Below are positions 51,563 through 62,306 of a stretch of DNA of 64,000 nucleotides, one piece after another. Below the pieces are notes generated by a model that was given only the letters and a program-made list of their open reading frames with translations, had not been told where the DNA came from and did no database searches. Numbering within the stretch: position 1 is the first letter of the stretch; the number at the start of each line of letters is the position of its first letter. A program made the position numbers and the translations under genes. Origin of the DNA: Nitrospirillum sp034653275 (lineage in GTDB: Bacteria; Pseudomonadota; Alphaproteobacteria; Azospirillales; Azospirillaceae). The DNA lies in NCBI RefSeq assembly GCF_034653275.1, contig NZ_JAYEES010000003.1, positions 1,736,001-1,800,000 on the forward strand. The letters are read 5' to 3'.

Positions 51563-53934
51563 ATGACCGAGGTCCCTCCGGCGCTGATCACGCCGCCCAG
51601 CCCCCCGGCCGCCCCGCAGGTTCCCCCCAGGGCCCCAAGAGCGACAGCTGGTGGCGGCGCCTGTCCGTCTGGTCGGCCCGCCTGGGCCTGGGCAACAAGC
51701 TGGCGGTGGCCCTGGCCTTCGCCGCCGTGCTGTCGGGCTTCGCCACCTACGCCGCGCTGACGCAGCAGCCGCCCTTCGGCAACAGTCCCAACACGGTCAG
51801 CCTGCTGCTGACGCTGGACGGCGCGCTGCTGCTGATGCTGCTGGCCCTCATGGCCCGGCGCATCGTCGGCCTGTGGATCGAGCGGCGCCGGGGCCTGGCC
51901 GGGTCGCGGCTGCATGTGCGGCTGGTGGCGGTGTTCAGCCTGCTGGCCGTGCTGCCCGCCATCGTCATGGCCGCCTTCTCCGCCTTCTTCTTTTACCTGG
52001 GCCTGCAGTCCTGGTTCAGCGACCGGGTGCGCACGGCGGTGAATGAAAGCCTGGTGGTGGCCCAGGCCTATCTGGACGAACACCAGATCGCCATCCGCAA
52101 CGACGCCTCGTGGGTCGCGAACGACCTGCTGGCCGCGCGCCAGGGGCCGCTGGTCACCCTGGACCCGCTGTTCATCTACGCCTTCCTGCGCAACGAGTCC
52201 TTCCAGCGCTCCTTTACCGAGGCGGTGATCTTCGACGGGCAGGGGCGGCAGTACGGCAGTTACACCCTGGGCTCCGTCTTCCAGCCCGACGTCATGCCCA
52301 AGGAACGGCTGGAGCGGGCGCGCAAGGGCGAGGTGGACTTCGAGTTCAATGAGAAGGAGAAGCGCGTCACCGCCCTGATCCGCCTGGATCCGGACTTCGA
52401 CATCTTCCTGCTGCTGGGCCGCCCGGTGGAAGCCAAGGTGATGGAACACCTGAACGCCGCCCAGACGGCGGTGCGCGAATACACCGAGCTGGAGGGCCAG
52501 CGCTTCGGCTTGCAGACCAAGATGACGCTGATCTTCATCATCGTCTCGTTGCTGCTGCTGCTGGTGGCCATCTGGGCCGGCCTGAACTTCGCCAACACCC
52601 TCATCACGCCCATCAGCGCGCTGATCATCGCGGCGGAGCGCATCCGCACTGGCGACCTGACGGCGCGTGTGCCGGAGACCCTGCCGGGACCGGAGGATGA
52701 GCTGACCTCGCTCAGCCGCGCCTTCAACCGCATGACCAGCCAGCTGTCCTCGCAGCGCAGCGACCTGGTGGAGGCCAACCGCCAGCTGGATCTGCGCCGC
52801 CGGTTCACCGAGGCGGTGCTGGCGGGCGTGTCCGCCGGCGTCATCGGCCTGGACGAGCAGGGCTTCATCAACCTGCCCAACCAGTCGGCGGCCCAACTGC
52901 TGGACATCCCGGACGTGCACGAGATGATGGGGCGCGACATCCTGGCCGTGGTGCCGGAGCTGGAGGAGCTGATGTCCGCCATCCGCCGGCGCCCGTCGCG
53001 CCTGGTGGAGGGGCAGGTGCAGATCCGCCGGGGCAACACCCAGCGTACCCTGCTGGTGCGGGTGGCGGCGGACACCAGCGGCAACGGCATTCGCGGCTTC
53101 GTCATCACCTTCGACGACGTGTCGGAACTCCTGTCGGCGCAGCGCAAGGCCGCCTGGGCCGATGTCGCCCGCCGCATCGCGCATGAGATCAAGAACCCGC
53201 TGACCCCCATCCAGCTGTCGGCCGAGCGCCTGCGGCGCAAGTACCTGAAGGAAATCCAGAGCGATCCGGAGACCTTCAAAGCCATGACCGACACCATCGT
53301 CCGCCATGTGGACGACATCGGCCGCATGGTGGACGAGTTCTCCGCCTTCGCCCGCATGCCCACGCCGGTGATGAAGCCGCAGAACATCCAGGAGCTGTGC
53401 CGCCAGGCCGTGTTCCTGCAAGCGACCGCCCAGTCCGGCATCAAGTTCGACAGCATCCTGCCGCCCGAGCGGGTGGAGGTGGAGTGCGATGGCCGCCAAA
53501 TCTCGCAGGCCCTGACCAACCTGCTGAAGAACGCGGTGGAGGCCATCGAGGGACGGATGGAGGAGGATGCGGCCGGTGGCCACGACTCCCCGCCGGGCCA
53601 TATCTCCCTGAAGGTGGAGACCATGGACGACCACATCGTCCTGACCATCGCCGACAACGGCAGGGGCCTGCCCAGCGAGGGCCGGGACCGGCTGACGGAA
53701 CCCTATGTCACCACCCGGGCCAAGGGCACCGGCCTGGGCCTGGCCATCGTGAAGAAGATTTTGGAAGACCATGGCGGCACCCTGGGGCTGGATGACAACC
53801 CCGGCGGCGGCGCCCGCGTCACCCTGATCCTACCGCTTGTGCAAGCGGCCGCCCCGCAGGACGCGGAAACGGCCGCCACCCCGGTCCTGGCCCCGGTCCT
53901 GGTGGCCGGGACCAGTGCCCCCAAAGGCGTTTGA
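51563..53934 (+). CDS. ntrY: Nitrogen-regulation sensor kinase NtrY, with an apparent frameshift near the 5' end
   Basis: Membrane sensor kinase paired with NtrX, involved in nitrogen and redox signalling. It has an N-terminal membrane region (LGNKLAVALAFAAVLSGFA and later spans near residues 75 and 115), an extracytoplasmic loop, another span, HAMP (TPISALIIAAERIRTGDLTARV), PAS, the His box RRIAHEIKNPLTPIQLSAERL and ATPase boxes ending GTGLGLAIVKKILE. The plausible start ATG 51563 (MTEVPPALITPP) is one base out of frame with the rest. Adding one C in the C6 run at 51623-51628 joins them as VPPQGPKSDSWW. The in-frame GTG 51706 would cut into the first membrane span. Confidence 0.9.
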
Positions 53935-53951
53935 CCCAAAGGCGTTGACCC

Positions 53952-55355
53952 ATGGCGCATGATATTCTGATCGTCGATGACGAGGCCGACATCCGGATGC
54001 TGATCGCCGGCATCCTGGAAGACGAAGGCATGAAGACCCGCGAGGCGGCGGACGCCGACCAGGCGCTCGCCGCCGTCGCCGCCCGCCGGCCCAGCCTGAT
54101 CATCCTGGACATCTGGCTGCAGGGCAGCCGCCTGGACGGCCTGCAGATCCTGGACGAGATGAAGCGCGACCACCCCGACGTGCCGGTGGTCATGATCAGC
54201 GGCCACGGCACCATCGAGACGGCGGTGGCCGCCCTGAAGAAGGGTGCCTACGACTTCATCGAGAAGCCGTTCAAGTCCGACCGCCTGCTGCTGCTGGTGG
54301 AGCGCGCCATCGAGGCGGCGCGCCTGCGTCGCGAGAACCGCGAGCTGCGCCTGCGCGCCGGCGGCGAGGTGGAGCTGATCGGCCGGTCGCTGATGATCAA
54401 CCAGTTGCGCCAGTCGCTGGACAAGGTGGCGCCCACCGGCAGCCGCGTCCTGGTCAGCGGCCCGCCGGGCAGCGGCAAGGAGATCGTGGCCCGCATCATC
54501 CATGAACACTCCCGGCGCGCCGACGGCCCCTTCGTGGCGCTGAACTGCGCCACCATGCGGCCCGACCGGCTGGAGGTGGAGCTGTTCGGGACGGAGCATC
54601 CCATCGACGGGGCGGGCCGCAAGGTAGGCACCTTCGAGCAGGCGCACGGCGGCACCCTGTTCCTGGACGAGGTGGCGGACATGCCGCTGGAGACCCAGGG
54701 CAAGATCGTGCGCGTGTTGCAAGAGCAGACCTTCGAGCGCGTGGGCGGCAGCACCCGGGTGGAGGTGGACGTCCGCGTCATCGCCAGCACCAACCGCGAC
54801 CTGGCGGCGGAGATCGAGGCCGGGCAGTTCCGCCAGGATCTGTACTACCGCCTGGCGGTGGTGCCGCTGAAGGTGCCGTCGCTGCGGGAACGGCGGGAGG
54901 ACATCCCCTTGCTGGCGCGCTATTTCCTGCAGCGCTCCGCCACCGCGTCGGGACTGCCGCAGCGTGTCCTGGGCGAGGACGCCATGGCGGCCCTGCAGGC
55001 CTATGAATGGCCGGGCAACGTGCGCCAGCTGCGCAACGTCATGGACTGGCTGCTGATCATGGTGCCGGGCGACCCCGATGAGCCCATCCGCGCCGACATG
55101 CTGCCGCCGGAGATCGGCTCCATCACCCCGACGGTGCTGCGTTGGGAAAAGGGCGGGGAGATCATGTCCCTGCCGCTGCGCGATGCCCGCGAGGTGTTCG
55201 AGCGCGAGTATCTGCTGGCCCAGGTCACCCGCTTCGGCGGCAACATCTCCCGCACCGCGTCCTTCGTGGGCATGGAGCGTTCGGCCCTGCACCGCAAGCT
55301 GAAGTCGCTGGGCGTGCATGGCAACGATCGCGGCGATGGTAAGGGTGAGGAATAA
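53952..55355 (+). CDS. ntrX: Response regulator NtrX
   Basis: Partner of NtrY. The 467-aa product has a receiver domain with the phosphoacceptor Asp in LIILDIWLQGSRLDG near residue 52, and an AAA+ domain with GPPGSGKE. In place of the GAFTGA loop it has FGTEHPIDGAGRKVG, so it cannot contact sigma-54 in the usual way, as is known for alphaproteobacterial NtrX. The C-terminal helix-turn-helix is GGNISRTASFVGMERSALHRKL. A 14-bp word (CCAAAGGCGTTGAC, one copy with an extra T) is repeated across the ntrY stop just upstream. Confidence 0.95.
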   Translation: MAHDILIVDDEADIRMLIAGILEDEGMKTREAADADQALAAVAARRPSLIILDIWLQGSRLDGLQILDEMKRDHPDVPVVMISGHGTIETAVAALKKGAYDFIEKPFKSDRLLLLVERAIEAARLRRENRELRLRAGGEVELIGRSLMINQLRQSLDKVAPTGSRVLVSGPPGSGKEIVARIIHEHSRRADGPFVALNCATMRPDRLEVELFGTEHPIDGAGRKVGTFEQAHGGTLFLDEVADMPLETQGKIVRVLQEQTFERVGGSTRVEVDVRVIASTNRDLAAEIEAGQFRQDLYYRLAVVPLKVPSLRERREDIPLLARYFLQRSATASGLPQRVLGEDAMAALQAYEWPGNVRQLRNVMDWLLIMVPGDPDEPIRADMLPPEIGSITPTVLRWEKGGEIMSLPLRDAREVFEREYLLAQVTRFGGNISRTASFVGMERSALHRKLKSLGVHGNDRGDGKGEE

Positions 55356-55363
55356 GAGGCAAG

Positions 55364-55384
55364 ATATTGTTATAGAAACAATAT
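55364..55384. promoter_or_regulatory. AT-rich palindrome between ntrX and dat
   Basis: Perfect inverted repeat ATATTGTT / AACAATAT with a 5-bp centre, in an unusually AT-rich 60-bp gap. No GC stem or proper T-run, so an operator or promoter element for dat is more likely than a terminator. Confidence 0.4.
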
Positions 55385-55420
55385 TTATCGCTTCTTAAGA
55401 TTTAAGGTGAGGTTCAGCCC

Positions 55421-56305
55421 ATGCCGCGGACAGCCTATGTCAACGGTCGCTACGTCGCCCACGGCGGCGCCCATGTCCATATCGAGGACCGGGGCTTCCA
55501 GTTCGCCGACGGTGTCTATGAGGTGGTGTCGGTGGTCGACGGCGTCTTCGCCGACGAAGATGGCCATCTGGCCCGCCTGTCCCGCTCGCTGAACGAGCTG
55601 GACCTGCCCTGGCCCATGCACCCCATGAGCCTGCGTTTCGTGATGCGGGAGGTGGCGCGCCGTAACCGGGTGCGCAATGGCCTGGTTTATGTCCAGATCA
55701 CCCGGGGCGAGGCGCCGCGCGACTTCCGCTTCCCGGCGGATCCGGTGCCCACGCTGGTGGTCACCTGCCGCTCCACCAAGTTCAGCGCGCCGCAGCAGCT
55801 GGAAAAGGGCGTGTCGGTCATCACCATCCCCGACATCCGCTGGGCCCGGCGCGACATCAAGTCGGTGGCGCTGCTGCCCCAGGTGCTGGGCAAGCAGCGG
55901 GCGGCCGAGGCCGGCGCCTTCGAGGCGTGGCAGGTCGACCCGGACGGCACGGTGACCGAGGGCTGCTCCAGCAACGCCTGGATCGTCACCCAGGAAGGGG
56001 TGCTGGTCACCCGTGCGGCCAGCACCCGCATCCTGAACGGCATCACCCGCCTGTCACTGCTGGCCGAGGCCGAGGCGGCGGGTATCCCGTTCGAGGAGAG
56101 GGCGTTCACGGTGGAAGAGGCGTACGCTGCGCGCGAGGCCCTGATCTCCAGCGCCAGCACCTTCTGCGTGCCGGTCACCCGCATCGACGGCAAGCCAGTG
56201 GGTGACGGGGTGCCCGGCCCCTTGGGCCGCCGCCTGCGCCAGGCCTATCTGGCGCATGTGGGTGTGGCCGACCCTGTGATTGCCCCGATGGTGACCAAGC
56301 TGTGA
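55421..56305 (+). CDS. dat: D-amino-acid aminotransferase (class IV PLP enzyme)
   Basis: Class IV aminotransferase, probably D-alanine type. The 294-aa product opens with AYVNGRYVAHGGAHVHIEDRG, then FADGVYEVVSV, the PLP-binding Lys in RRDIKSVALLP near residue 145, the Glu in VTEGCSSNAW near residue 178, and the phosphate-binding RILNGITR near residue 205. Branched-chain aminotransferases look similar, so the D-specificity is inferred from the FQFADGVYE motif and the location after ntrX, which is common in alphaproteobacteria. Its TGA overlaps the start of the next gene. Confidence 0.88.
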   Translation: MPRTAYVNGRYVAHGGAHVHIEDRGFQFADGVYEVVSVVDGVFADEDGHLARLSRSLNELDLPWPMHPMSLRFVMREVARRNRVRNGLVYVQITRGEAPRDFRFPADPVPTLVVTCRSTKFSAPQQLEKGVSVITIPDIRWARRDIKSVALLPQVLGKQRAAEAGAFEAWQVDPDGTVTEGCSSNAWIVTQEGVLVTRAASTRILNGITRLSLLAEAEAAGIPFEERAFTVEEAYAAREALISSASTFCVPVTRIDGKPVGDGVPGPLGRRLRQAYLAHVGVADPVIAPMVTKL

Positions 56306-56988
56306 CCGTGACCGCGCGCGATATCTTGTCCGTTCCCGCCTTGGCCCTGCCCAAGGCCGTGCTGTTCGATTGGGACAACACCCTGATCACCAACTGGCGC
56401 TGCGTCCATGCCGCCACCAACGCGGCGCTGGAAGCCTTCGGCATGCCCGCCTGGACGCTGGAGGAAAGCTACACCCGCGTGCGCCAGAGCCTGCGCGACG
56501 CCTTTCCCGCGCTGTTCGGGGACGGTTGGGAACGGGCGCGGGACATCTTCTACGCCCATTTCGAGACCCACCACCTGGACTACCTCGACCCGCTGGCGGG
56601 GGCGGGCCAGTTGCTGGAGGCGCTGTCCGCGCGCGGCGTCTATGTCGGCGTGGTCAGCAACAAGACCGGCCGCTTCCTGCGCACCGAGGCCCAGGCCCTG
56701 GGCTGGGACCGCTGGTGCGGTGCCCTGGTGGGAGCCGGCGACGCCGAGGCCGACAAGCCGCATCCGGCGCCCGTGCATCTGGCGCTGCGGCCGGCGGGCT
56801 TGGCCCCGGGGCCGGACGTTTGGTTCGTGGGCGACGCCGACGTCGACATGGAATGCGCCCATCGCACAGGCTGCGTACCCCTGATGGTGGGGGCCACCCC
56901 GCATGGGGAGGGGGCGCTGAGCGTCTACCCGCCGCATCACCGCTTTGCCGGCTGTGACGAACTTTGCACCTTGGTGGATGGGCTCTAG
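56302..56988 (+). CDS. HAD-family phosphatase, phosphoglycolate-phosphatase-like
   Basis: A 228-aa haloacid dehalogenase-type phosphatase. It has motif I LFDWDNTLITN (the nucleophile Asp, with DWDNT in place of DxDGT), motif II GVVSNKTGRFLR, Lys in ADKPHPAPV and motif IV FVGDADVDMECA. The helical cap lies at residues 35-95. The substrate is unknown. The GTG start overlaps the dat stop by 4 bp (GTGA), so it is translated with dat. hfq follows after 145 bp. Confidence 0.87.
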   Translation: MTVTARDILSVPALALPKAVLFDWDNTLITNWRCVHAATNAALEAFGMPAWTLEESYTRVRQSLRDAFPALFGDGWERARDIFYAHFETHHLDYLDPLAGAGQLLEALSARGVYVGVVSNKTGRFLRTEAQALGWDRWCGALVGAGDAEADKPHPAPVHLALRPAGLAPGPDVWFVGDADVDMECAHRTGCVPLMVGATPHGEGALSVYPPHHRFAGCDELCTLVDGL

Positions 56989-57133
56989 CACCCCATATCA
57001 CTTCCTGTGCTAGGATGGCGGACGCCCCGGGGTGTGCCTGGGGCCGCCGGCACTTTCACGCACGGCTCCATAACCGCCGAAAAGGCAATCCCGGGCGCTC
57101 CATAGAGGGCCCCAATAAAGAGCGAGGCATGCA

Positions 57134-57382
57134 ATGTCCGAAAAGTCGCAAAACGTTCAGGACGTGTTTCTGAACCACGTGCGGAAGAACAAGACCCCTG
57201 TGACGGTCTTCCTCGTCAACGGCGTGAAGCTGCAAGGCATCATCACCTGGTTCGACAATTTCTCGGTGCTGCTGCGCCGCGACGCCCATTCGCAGCTGGT
57301 CTACAAGCATGCGATCTCGACCGTGATGCCGGCCCACCCCATCCAGTTGTTCGAATTGGCCAAGGAAGGCGACCACGATTGA
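57134..57382 (+). CDS. hfq: RNA chaperone Hfq
   Basis: Hexameric Sm-like protein that pairs small RNAs with mRNAs. The 82-aa product has the Sm1 segment VTVFLVNGVKLQGIITWFDNF, the Sm2 motif YKHAISTVMP with the KH pair, and a short acidic C-terminus, typical of alphaproteobacteria. ATG 57134 has GAGCGAGGC upstream. hflX follows on the same strand, the usual hfq-hflX order. Confidence 0.97.
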   Translation: MSEKSQNVQDVFLNHVRKNKTPVTVFLVNGVKLQGIITWFDNFSVLLRRDAHSQLVYKHAISTVMPAHPIQLFELAKEGDHD

Positions 57383-57452
57383 TACGCGTAAACAGTCGGC
57401 CCCATCCCTTGATGGGACGGTTCGGCCGGTTGACGGGAAGGACGGCGGCGCT

Positions 57453-58874
57453 GTGACGGATCGTCCGGCGGATGAGCCCGCCCCCCTTTCTCCCCTGAAC
57501 GTAGAGGGGTTGCCGGAGGCGGCGCCGGCGGAGAAATCCGCCCGGCGCGCCCTGGTGATCCATCCCATCCTGCGCGAAGAACTCGACGACAAACGTCCGC
57601 CGGAGTCGCGGTTGGAAGAGGCCGTTGGCCTCACCGCCGCAATTGAGTTGGACGTGGTGGCGGCGGAGTGCGTGCGCGTCACGCGGCCCAAACCCGCCAC
57701 CCTGCTGGGCGGCGGCTACCTGGAAGAGGCGGCCAAGCGCGTCGCCGAGCTGGGCATCGGCCTGGTCGTCGTCGACCATGCGTTGTCGCCCGTTCAGCAG
57801 CGCAACCTGGAACGCGACCTCAAGACCAAGGTCATCGACCGTACCGGCCTGATCCTGGAGATTTTCGGGGCGCGTGCGCGCACCCGCGAAGGCCAGCTGC
57901 AGGTGGAACTGGCGGCGCTGACCTACCAGCGTTCGCGCCTGGTACGGTCCTGGACCCACCTGGAACGCCAGCGCGGCGGCTTCGGCTTCCTGGGCGGTCC
58001 TGGCGAAAGCCAGCTGGAAATGGACCGTCGCCTTATCGGCGACCGCATCATCAAGCTGAAGGCGGAGTTGGAGGAGGTGCGGCGCACCCGCGGCCTGCAC
58101 CGCAAGGCGCGCGAGCGCGTGCCTTATCCGGTGGTGGCGCTGGTCGGCTACACCAACGCCGGCAAGTCCACGCTGTTCAACCGCATGGCGCGGGCCGACG
58201 TGTTCGCCAAGGACCTGCTGTTCGCCACGCTGGACCCGACCATGCGGTCCATCGTCCTGCCGTCGGGTCGCAAGATCATCCTGTCGGACACGGTGGGCTT
58301 CATCTCCGACCTGCCACACCATCTGGTGGAGGCGTTCCGCGCCACCCTGGAGGAGGTGCTGGCCGCCGACATCATCCTGCATGTGCGCGACGCCGCCCAC
58401 CCGGACAGCGAGGCGCAGAAGCGGGACGTGGAAACGGTGCTGGCCGAGCTGGGTATCGAGGCGGAGACCGATCCCCGGGTGGTCGAGGTCCTGAACAAGA
58501 TCGACAAGCTGCCGCCCCTGGACCGTGAGACCCTGGTGCGCCAGAGCCGCCGGCCGGATGGCCTGGTGGCCGTGTCGGCCCTGACCGGCGACGGGTTGGA
58601 AAGCCTGTTCAACGTCCTGGACCGCCGCATGGTGGCGGGCCGCGACGTGGTCAAGGTCAGCGTGCCGGTCAGCGACGGCGCCGCCATGGCCTGGCTCTAT
58701 GCCAAGGGCGAAGTGACGGAGCGCGAGGACGACGACGACAACGCCCACCTGACGGTGGCGCTGGAGCCGGCGGACGTGGCCCGCTTCCGTGATCGTTTCC
58801 CGGCCTGTTCCGTGACCGAGACCCCGCCGCTTGCCGAACGGGTTGCCCCGGACAGGCAGGCCCAGGCGTCCTGA
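57453..58874 (+). CDS. hflX: GTPase HflX
   Basis: Ribosome-associated GTPase that splits stalled ribosomes under stress. The 473-aa product has the HflX N-terminal domain (residues about 30-190, with GGGYLEEAAKRVAELG and RTREGQLQVELAALTYQRSRL). The G domain has GYTNAGKSTLFN, DTVGFISDLPHHLVEAF and LNKIDKLP. The start is GTG 57453 (MTDRPADEPAPLS), 70 bp after hfq; the frame is open back to the hfq stop, so a rare upstream start cannot be ruled out. Confidence 0.95.
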   Translation: MTDRPADEPAPLSPLNVEGLPEAAPAEKSARRALVIHPILREELDDKRPPESRLEEAVGLTAAIELDVVAAECVRVTRPKPATLLGGGYLEEAAKRVAELGIGLVVVDHALSPVQQRNLERDLKTKVIDRTGLILEIFGARARTREGQLQVELAALTYQRSRLVRSWTHLERQRGGFGFLGGPGESQLEMDRRLIGDRIIKLKAELEEVRRTRGLHRKARERVPYPVVALVGYTNAGKSTLFNRMARADVFAKDLLFATLDPTMRSIVLPSGRKIILSDTVGFISDLPHHLVEAFRATLEEVLAADIILHVRDAAHPDSEAQKRDVETVLAELGIEAETDPRVVEVLNKIDKLPPLDRETLVRQSRRPDGLVAVSALTGDGLESLFNVLDRRMVAGRDVVKVSVPVSDGAAMAWLYAKGEVTEREDDDDNAHLTVALEPADVARFRDRFPACSVTETPPLAERVAPDRQAQAS

Positions 58875-58931
58875 CCCCCGCCATTCGTACCGCGCCCGCG
58901 CATCCGCGCTTCCGGCCGCCTTGGCGGTTGG

Positions 58932-58975
58932 GCCATAGCCGGCTGCGTTAAGTCAGAACGACAGCCGGCTATGGC
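58932..58975. other. Long hairpin between hflX and groES
   Basis: Perfect 14-bp inverted repeat GCCATAGCCGGCTG / CAGCCGGCTATGGC. The 16-nt loop can itself pair CGTT with AACG. No T-run follows. It lies 57 bp after hflX and 130 bp before groES, and may be a terminator or part of the groESL leader. A smaller hairpin AAGGCG-GTTC-CGCCTT lies at 59007-59022. Confidence 0.7.
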
Positions 58976-59105
58976 TGAGTCTGTCTGCGAGCAAATTCAC
59001 GTGCCAAGGCGGTTCCGCCTTCGCACGATCTGCTCTAAGGTGCCGGCCACCCGACGCCGGTCCGCTTCAAGAGAAGGGGCCGGCGCCCATTTCTGGAGGT
59101 TCCAA

Positions 59106-59393
59106 ATGAGTTTCAGGCCCCTGCACGACCGTGTGGTGATCCGGCCCATCGAGCAGGATCAGAAGACCGCCGGCGGCATCATCATCCCCGATACCGTCAA
59201 GGAAAAGCCCCAGCAGGGTGAAGTCCTGGCCGTGGGCAGCGGCGCCCGCAACGAGAAGGGCGAGATCGTCGCCCTGAGCGTGAAGGCCGGCGACAAGGTG
59301 CTGTACGGCAAGTGGTCCGGCACCGAGGCCAAGATCGACGGCAAGGACGTGCTGATCATGCGCGAGTCCGACCTGCTCGGCGTCCTGGAATAA
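59106..59393 (+). CDS. groES: Co-chaperonin GroES
   Basis: Lid of the GroEL folding chamber. The 95-aa product has the N-terminal SFRPLHDRVVIRPI, the mobile loop KTAGGIIIPDTVKEKPQQG and VLYGKWSGTEAKIDGKD. ATG 59106 has TGGAGGTTCC upstream; the frame opens 45 codons earlier but that part is not conserved. No CIRCE inverted repeat is present upstream. Confidence 0.97.
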   Translation: MSFRPLHDRVVIRPIEQDQKTAGGIIIPDTVKEKPQQGEVLAVGSGARNEKGEIVALSVKAGDKVLYGKWSGTEAKIDGKDVLIMRESDLLGVLE

Positions 59394-59419
59394 GAAACAG
59401 CGCCCAACAATCTTCCCTA

Positions 59420-59506
59420 GGCCCCGACCGGGGCCGCCGGAGCGAGTACCGTAGGGCGCAGCGAGGATAGCCAAGGCCACGGATGTGGCCGCCCGGCGCC
59501 TGAGGG
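59420..59506 (+). repeat. Dispersed hairpin element, copy between groES and groEL
   Basis: Hairpin GGCCCC-GACC-GGGGCC, core GCGAGTACCGTAGGGCGCAG, TAGCCAAG, hairpin GGCCAC-GGAT-GTGGCC (59475-59490), and the tail GCCCGGCGCCTGAGGG. It fills most of the 134-bp gap inside the groESL operon, ending 21 bp before the groEL start. Related copies are at 19959-20032 and 30127-30211. Confidence 0.82.
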
Positions 59507-59527
59507 AAACGAAAAAGGAATTCAAAA

Positions 59528-61177
<1,650 letters not shown>

Positions 61178-61224
61178 GCCCTTGCGCCATCCTTAAGCCC
61201 GGCTTTCCGGCCGCGTTTTGAAGA

Positions 61225-61270
61225 GGGATCGCCCGCTGGTTTCGGCCATGGGCGGTCCCTTTTTCTTTTT
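61225..61270 (+). terminator. Intrinsic terminator after groEL
   Basis: 10-bp stem GGGATCGCCC / GGGCGGTCCC with one G-T pair and a 15-nt loop, followed by TTTTTCTTTTT. Canonical form, 47 bp after the groEL stop. Confidence 0.92.
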
Positions 61271-61343
61271 GGGGCTTTATGGTTCGCCCTATCGATTCTA
61301 TTCCTAGGGGGCACGACCGCCGCCGCCAACCATAGATGTCCCC

Positions 61344-62195
61344 ATGACCGCGCCCCTGCCTGCGACCGACGTTCCCGCCATCGACTTGGCCGCTGTCGAC
61401 GCCATCATCCGTTCCGTGGCCGAAACGGAAATCCTGCCCCGCTTCCAGCACCTGGACGGCGGCGACATCCGGGAGAAGGGGCCGGGCGACCTTGTGACCG
61501 TGGCGGACGAGGCCTCGGAACGGGCGCTGACCGCCCGGCTGACGGCGCTTTTGCCCGGCAGCACCGTGGTGGGGGAAGAGGCCGTCTCGGCCGATCCCGG
61601 CGTGCTGGATCGGTTGCTGGGTGCCGATCCCGTCTGGATCGTCGATCCCATCGACGGTACCGCCAACTTCGTGGCCGGCAAGCCGCGCTTCGGCGTCATC
61701 GTCGCCCTGGCCGCCCATGGCCGCACCGTCGCCGGTTGGATTCACGACCCCGTGGGACGGCGCACCGTGCGCGGCCGGCTGGGGCAGGGCGCCTGGCTGG
61801 TGGGCGCCGCCGCCGCCGAGGCCGGCACCCGCTGCGTCGCCCTGCCGCCGGTGGCGGTGGAGCAGATGCGCGGCATCGCCAACATCCGCTTCTTCGACAG
61901 TGATATGCGTCGCCAGTTGACCCAGCGGCGGGAACGCGTGGCCGAGGCTTACACCCAACGCTGTTCCGCCCACGACTATCTGGACCTGCTGACGGGCCAG
62001 GCGCACTTCAGCCTTAACAACATGATCAAGCCCTGGGACCACGCGGCGGGCGCGTTCCTGTATGCCGAGGCCGGCGGCCACGCCGCCAAGCTGGACGCCA
62101 GCCCTTACCGCCCGACGGATCGTACCGGCGGCCTGCTGATGGCCCCGGACGCCGCCAGCTGGCAGGCGCTGTATTCGGTGCTGTTCGACGCGTGA
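61344..62195 (+). CDS. Inositol-monophosphatase-family phosphatase
   Basis: A 283-aa Mg-dependent phosphatase of the IMPase superfamily. The metal-site motifs are GEEAV near residue 78, DPIDGTANFV near residue 99 and the C-terminal KPWDHAAGAFLYAEAGG near residue 230. It could act on inositol 1-phosphate, histidinol phosphate or sugar phosphates; sequence alone does not decide. It follows groEL after a terminator, so it has its own promoter in the 166-bp gap. Confidence 0.88.
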   Translation: MTAPLPATDVPAIDLAAVDAIIRSVAETEILPRFQHLDGGDIREKGPGDLVTVADEASERALTARLTALLPGSTVVGEEAVSADPGVLDRLLGADPVWIVDPIDGTANFVAGKPRFGVIVALAAHGRTVAGWIHDPVGRRTVRGRLGQGAWLVGAAAAEAGTRCVALPPVAVEQMRGIANIRFFDSDMRRQLTQRRERVAEAYTQRCSAHDYLDLLTGQAHFSLNNMIKPWDHAAGAFLYAEAGGHAAKLDASPYRPTDRTGGLLMAPDAASWQALYSVLFDA

Positions 62196-62306
62196 TCGGT
62201 GGGCCGGACGTCCCGGCCCGAGCCACGATCATCCGTGACGCTCCCGCCTCAGCACCTCAACCATGATATCCTGGGCCTGATATACCGACTGGAAGGCCCT
62301 GCGATC

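Noticed and set aside
53952..55355. NtrX as a sigma-54 activator
   Set aside because: The GAFTGA loop is missing, so the usual sigma-54 contact cannot be made despite the AAA+ domain.
58875..59105. CIRCE heat-shock element upstream of groES
   Set aside because: No TTAGCACTC-N9-GAGTGCTAA or close variant is found in the gap.
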